This document shows, piece after piece, positions 60,800-64,000 of a stretch of DNA of 64,000 bases; positions within the stretch are counted from its first letter, which is position 1, and every line of letters begins with the position of its first letter. The stretch is from positions 28,205,056 to 28,269,055 of the forward strand of contig OX940868.1 of the NCBI GenBank assembly GCA_954871525.1, given 5' to 3'. Source of the stretch: Parietaria judaica. Taxonomy: Eukaryota > Streptophyta > Magnoliopsida > Rosales > Urticaceae. The position numbers were made by a program, and so were the translations under genes. The notes beneath the pieces were generated by a model, which saw only the letters and a program-made list of their open reading frames with translations, had not been told where the DNA came from and made no database searches.

Positions 60800-60978
60800 T
60801 TTTATTAGTATACCACTCTATTCAAGAGATCATGAGTTCAAATCTTCATGGGTCTCAAATGAGTGCCCCCTTTACATTATTGTAAACTTGGCCAATAGTG
60901 CCACCTATTCTTACACTGAATATATCTAAGTCATGCGAGAGTGCATTGTAACCTTGGCCGATAGTGCCACACCCCATT
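60800..60978 (+). mobile_element. SINE copy, plus strand
   Basis: A degenerate head (B-box-like GAGTTCAAATC) is followed by the family body and tail: ACACTGAATATATCTAA, GCGAGAGTGCATTGTAACC and TTGGCCGATAGTGCCAC, then an A-run. It is the closest tail match to the copy at 13310. The 5' end is uncertain. Confidence 0.75.
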
Positions 60979-60999
60979 CAAAAAAAAAAAAAAAAAGGG

Positions 61000-63900
61000 A
61001 ACAAAAAATACATGTTATTTTTAGAGATAATCCAGACAAAATACTCAAACTTTGATTAACATAGGCATTAAGTGTCTAAAGTAAAAAGAAAATGTAAGTA
61101 TTTAAAGTCAACAAATGTGAGGCGACATATTTTTTTGTCTAGTTTATTGTCGAATTCAAATTAAAAAATATGCTAGATAACTGGATGAACATATAACGTG
61201 TATCTTAGGTATAATTTAATATCACCTTGCTAAACAAATTGACCAACATTCGTAAAAAAAAAAAAAAAAAGGCTACTCACATTTATTGATTTTGAGTATT
61301 ATATTGTTAACTTTTCACTTTAAATTCCTTCAGTCTCGATCGATTGATAAAAAATTGTGTATTTTCACTGTAATATCTATCTTTAATATTTTCATCAGTA
61401 CTCTTAATTATGCGTTTTTGGCACTTCTCTTCGAAGTATACTTATTCCTTCCGAATTTGTATCCCGGACCCCGCCTCGGGTAGAAATTTTCTAAATTTAT
61501 TTTTATCTCTGTTCAAAATATCAATCAACCCCATTAAGAAAAAAAAAACAATCAATAACTATATGATCATGTGCTTACAAATAAAGACACACAAGTTTCC
61601 CATAGACTAGTCATAAATGATAAGGCCTTGCACGCTACAACAACTATATAGTTATATTATTTTTCGCAATAGAACTAGATGATTCAGAAAAATCCAATTC
61701 CAACTTGATAAAGGAAATATGTGTATGTATACAATATACATAATAATAATGTTATGTAACAATACATAGATTTGACGAAACAGGTATGGCCTTTCTATAC
61801 CCGACATAAGCCAACTAATTTATTCACCCAAATCAAGTCGTGTATGCAAACTTCATCCACATATTATAAATATGAACTTTTGTATTCACTTTATACTTAC
61901 CATTTGGCATTTTCCATTGGAAAAGTAAATTGGTAATTGAATTTCTTCTCATGCAAGAGAAGTTTTATGTCGAGTTTAACTAACATTAGAAGTTAAATTG
62001 GGAAATAAAGCATGTTTGTTCAATTTTTTTAAGTATTGTGTTCGGTTGCTTTCTTACAAAACCTACCCCTAAACATTTTTTTTATCTTCCTTTTTTAAAA
62101 TAATATCCATTAAACTAACCAAAGATTTTTATTTTTCCCCAAATTATTTTAGTTTCTATTCAAATATTTAAGAATAGCATATATAATCAACACACGCTAC
62201 ACCATGCCAAAACGGTCATAAAAATTGGTCACAAATAATCGCATACGGAGAAAGGAAGTCCACCGCTTAATGTTGGTATATTTGGTATAGGTAATAATAT
62301 ATGATAAATAATAATATATGATAAATAAATTTTAAGAGTAAAATATGGACAAATAAATTTGATGATACATATAGATGTGCTCTTGAACTTGATGAGCATC
62401 GGCTTGTCACTTTCATCAGAAAAATATTTTGATATTCTGTAAAATAGAAAAATGTTAGTGATTCTCGGGACGAGTTAGGCGCTATCCTTAAAGCTTGATT
62501 TGCCACTATGTGTTTGAGATTTGTTAAGCGAAAAGTTTCCAAGGATACAACACGAACTCCGTAGCACTTTGAAATCTGTCGCGCGAACTGAAATTTCTTG
62601 AACTCCGATACCGAAAGACTCACGACAAATAAAGATGGGGAAGCATGAAAACTAGAGAGTTTTCTGAAATTGGTTTTGCAATAGTGTGTCGAAAAGGGTC
62701 GATGTTACCGATTTATAGACATATTGAAGTGATCAGACAATAAATTGAATCACCGCCAATTTTGTAACGTAAAATTAAAAATTGTAATTAATTTCAAACA
62801 CATTAAATTGAATTTAATTTCCGCAATGCTCATAATATTTAATATGGTTGTTGTACGTAACGTTCAAATGTCGGAACAAATCCCGCAGTTATTAGAGTGA
62901 GTGTTCGTCTCGAATCTCCAACTTTTCAACCCACTTTACGCTAACTCAGTTGTAATTAAACTGCAATATTCTTTCAACACTTAGTTTAAAAATTTTAATA
63001 CTATGAACATATCAAGCTAGTCTTGTCTATCTGGGACGGGCAACCCACAAGTAGGCTTGTCCGACCCATGTTTTGAGTGCTCGCGCGGGCAGCCGGTGAC
63101 CGGATTGTCCAACCCCCAATGATTTTTGTAATGTTATATTGGGTACTTACGAGCAATCCAACTTGCAGTAGGCGCGGGCACATGCTTGCTGCCCACACCC
63201 TGGGTTTCGGTGTCCAGGCGATCATGTAATATACTAATATGTAACTTATTTATAAACCTCTCGCCGATCGATCTCTTGCCATTAATTGGTAGTTTTAACT
63301 TCTAACTCTCTAAATATTTTTCTAATCCCTGTAATTTTATATTGGTTCAATTTGTCATAACCGAAAACATCTCTCTCTAAATAATTGATATAATATTCCC
63401 CACATGTTTTGTTTTGTGATGGTAGATAGATGGGTCTAATCTAAGGAGCCATCTAATCAAAACAACAATACGTATCTTCTTGTTTATCTTCTGAGGGTCA
63501 ATAAAAGAAATGAAAAAACAATAGGGCCATATATACACGAACAAATATACGCTTCATTCATCTTTGAGGTAATTAATTAATAGTCAACGTCACTATAAAC
63601 TATTAAAGTATATGGTTTTACTTTTAGGAGACAATGGCGCATTATGTCACTTTTATAAAGCCACATCCAATTGCCAAAATGATTTATTATTTTGTGGGCT
63701 AAAAGGAGAATACATATATGTTCCGCCACTATTTATTGTATGTAAAATGTTCATGAATACCCCACATTTTTTTTTTAATTTTAATCTTTATATAGTTTTC
63801 CATTTTGTAAAATTTTATATAATATATTTAATTTTGAATTTTTTTCCTATAATCCCATGACTTAAATTTTTTGTCCTTATTATGTCATTTTTTTATCCTT

Positions 63901-64000
63901 ACTTATAGTCATTCCATTAAGTTACCGAAAGTTTGATTCGAAATAACATTTTAAATAAAGTATCGTTAGGGCAAAAATGGGAACAAATATATAGAGTCAT
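61000..64000. other. AT-rich DNA to the end of the window
   Basis: No gene is supported. A diverged Mutator-like arm block lies near 61026-61250. A GC-richer block at 62370-62700 and another at 63020-63225 look like decayed mobile elements but have no recognised ends. A 118-codon minus frame (62267-62623) shows no domain. Confidence 0.45.

Noticed and set aside
61286..61610. Overlapping 65- and 66-codon frames
   Set aside because: AT-rich, no homology recognised, no gene context.
62267..62623. 118-codon minus-strand frame
   Set aside because: No recognised domain and no splice context; it ends in AT repeats. Possibly a transposon remnant but unsupported.

Overview
This is nuclear DNA of a flowering plant, most likely a eudicot. 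It is AT-rich, with small compact genes whose introns mostly follow the GT-AG rule. It also has a plastid-targeted protein, a tonoplast aquaporin, an AP2/ERF factor, a Ty1/copia element with a plant-type initiator-Met primer site, and many small transposons. The species cannot be fixed from the sequence.

Layout, left to right. At 0.9-4.1 kb (+) is an ASCC1-type KH plus 2H-phosphoesterase (LigT-like) gene of 13 exons. At 5.1-6.8 kb (-) is a JINGUBANG-type WD40 gene. From 7 to 14.5 kb is a gene-free, transposon-rich stretch ending in a hAT element just upstream of a TIP2-type aquaporin (14.66-15.99 kb, +). At 16.5-21.8 kb is a young Ty1/copia retrotransposon that lacks the gag capsid region. 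At 23.1-26.0 kb (-) is a six-exon 2Fe-2S protein resembling the chloroplast NDH subunit PnsB3/NDF4, with tRNA-Asn(GUU) just upstream. At 27.3-33.0 kb (+) is a long-form tRNase Z of 12 exons. At 34.6-37.7 kb (+) is an ENTH/VHS protein of the tepsin/MTV1 type. At 38.7-43.1 kb (-) is a LETM1-like gene of 14 exons. At 44.3-45.6 kb (-) is COX19. At 46.9-49.2 kb (-) is a seven-transmembrane protein. From 49.3 to 58.4 kb is a second gene-poor stretch, followed by a single-exon DREB-type ERF gene (58.4-59.1 kb, +). The rest is AT-rich DNA with SINE and transposon remnants.

From memory, the order LigT-like / TIP2 / PnsB3 / tRNase Z / ENTH-VHS / ERF matches Arabidopsis AT3G16230-AT3G16280. The WD40, LETM1-like, COX19 and 7TM genes would be extra to that block. 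The genes form no pathway or operon; the block is conserved by descent. Several products act in organelles (PnsB3 in the chloroplast; COX19, the LETM1-like protein and possibly tRNase Z in mitochondria or plastids).

The most distinctive feature is the mobile-element load inside and next to these genes. Two giant-hairpin, Mutator-like elements, each with a perfect 9-bp target duplication, sit in introns of PnsB3 and tRNase Z. Three hAT-type elements have perfect 8-bp duplications: one abuts the TIP2 promoter, one lies in a LETM1-like intron and one lies between tRNase Z and MTV1. A dispersed tRNA-derived SINE family has at least four copies. All exon structures were read by eye from splice signals, frame and family conservation; they were not checked against transcripts.
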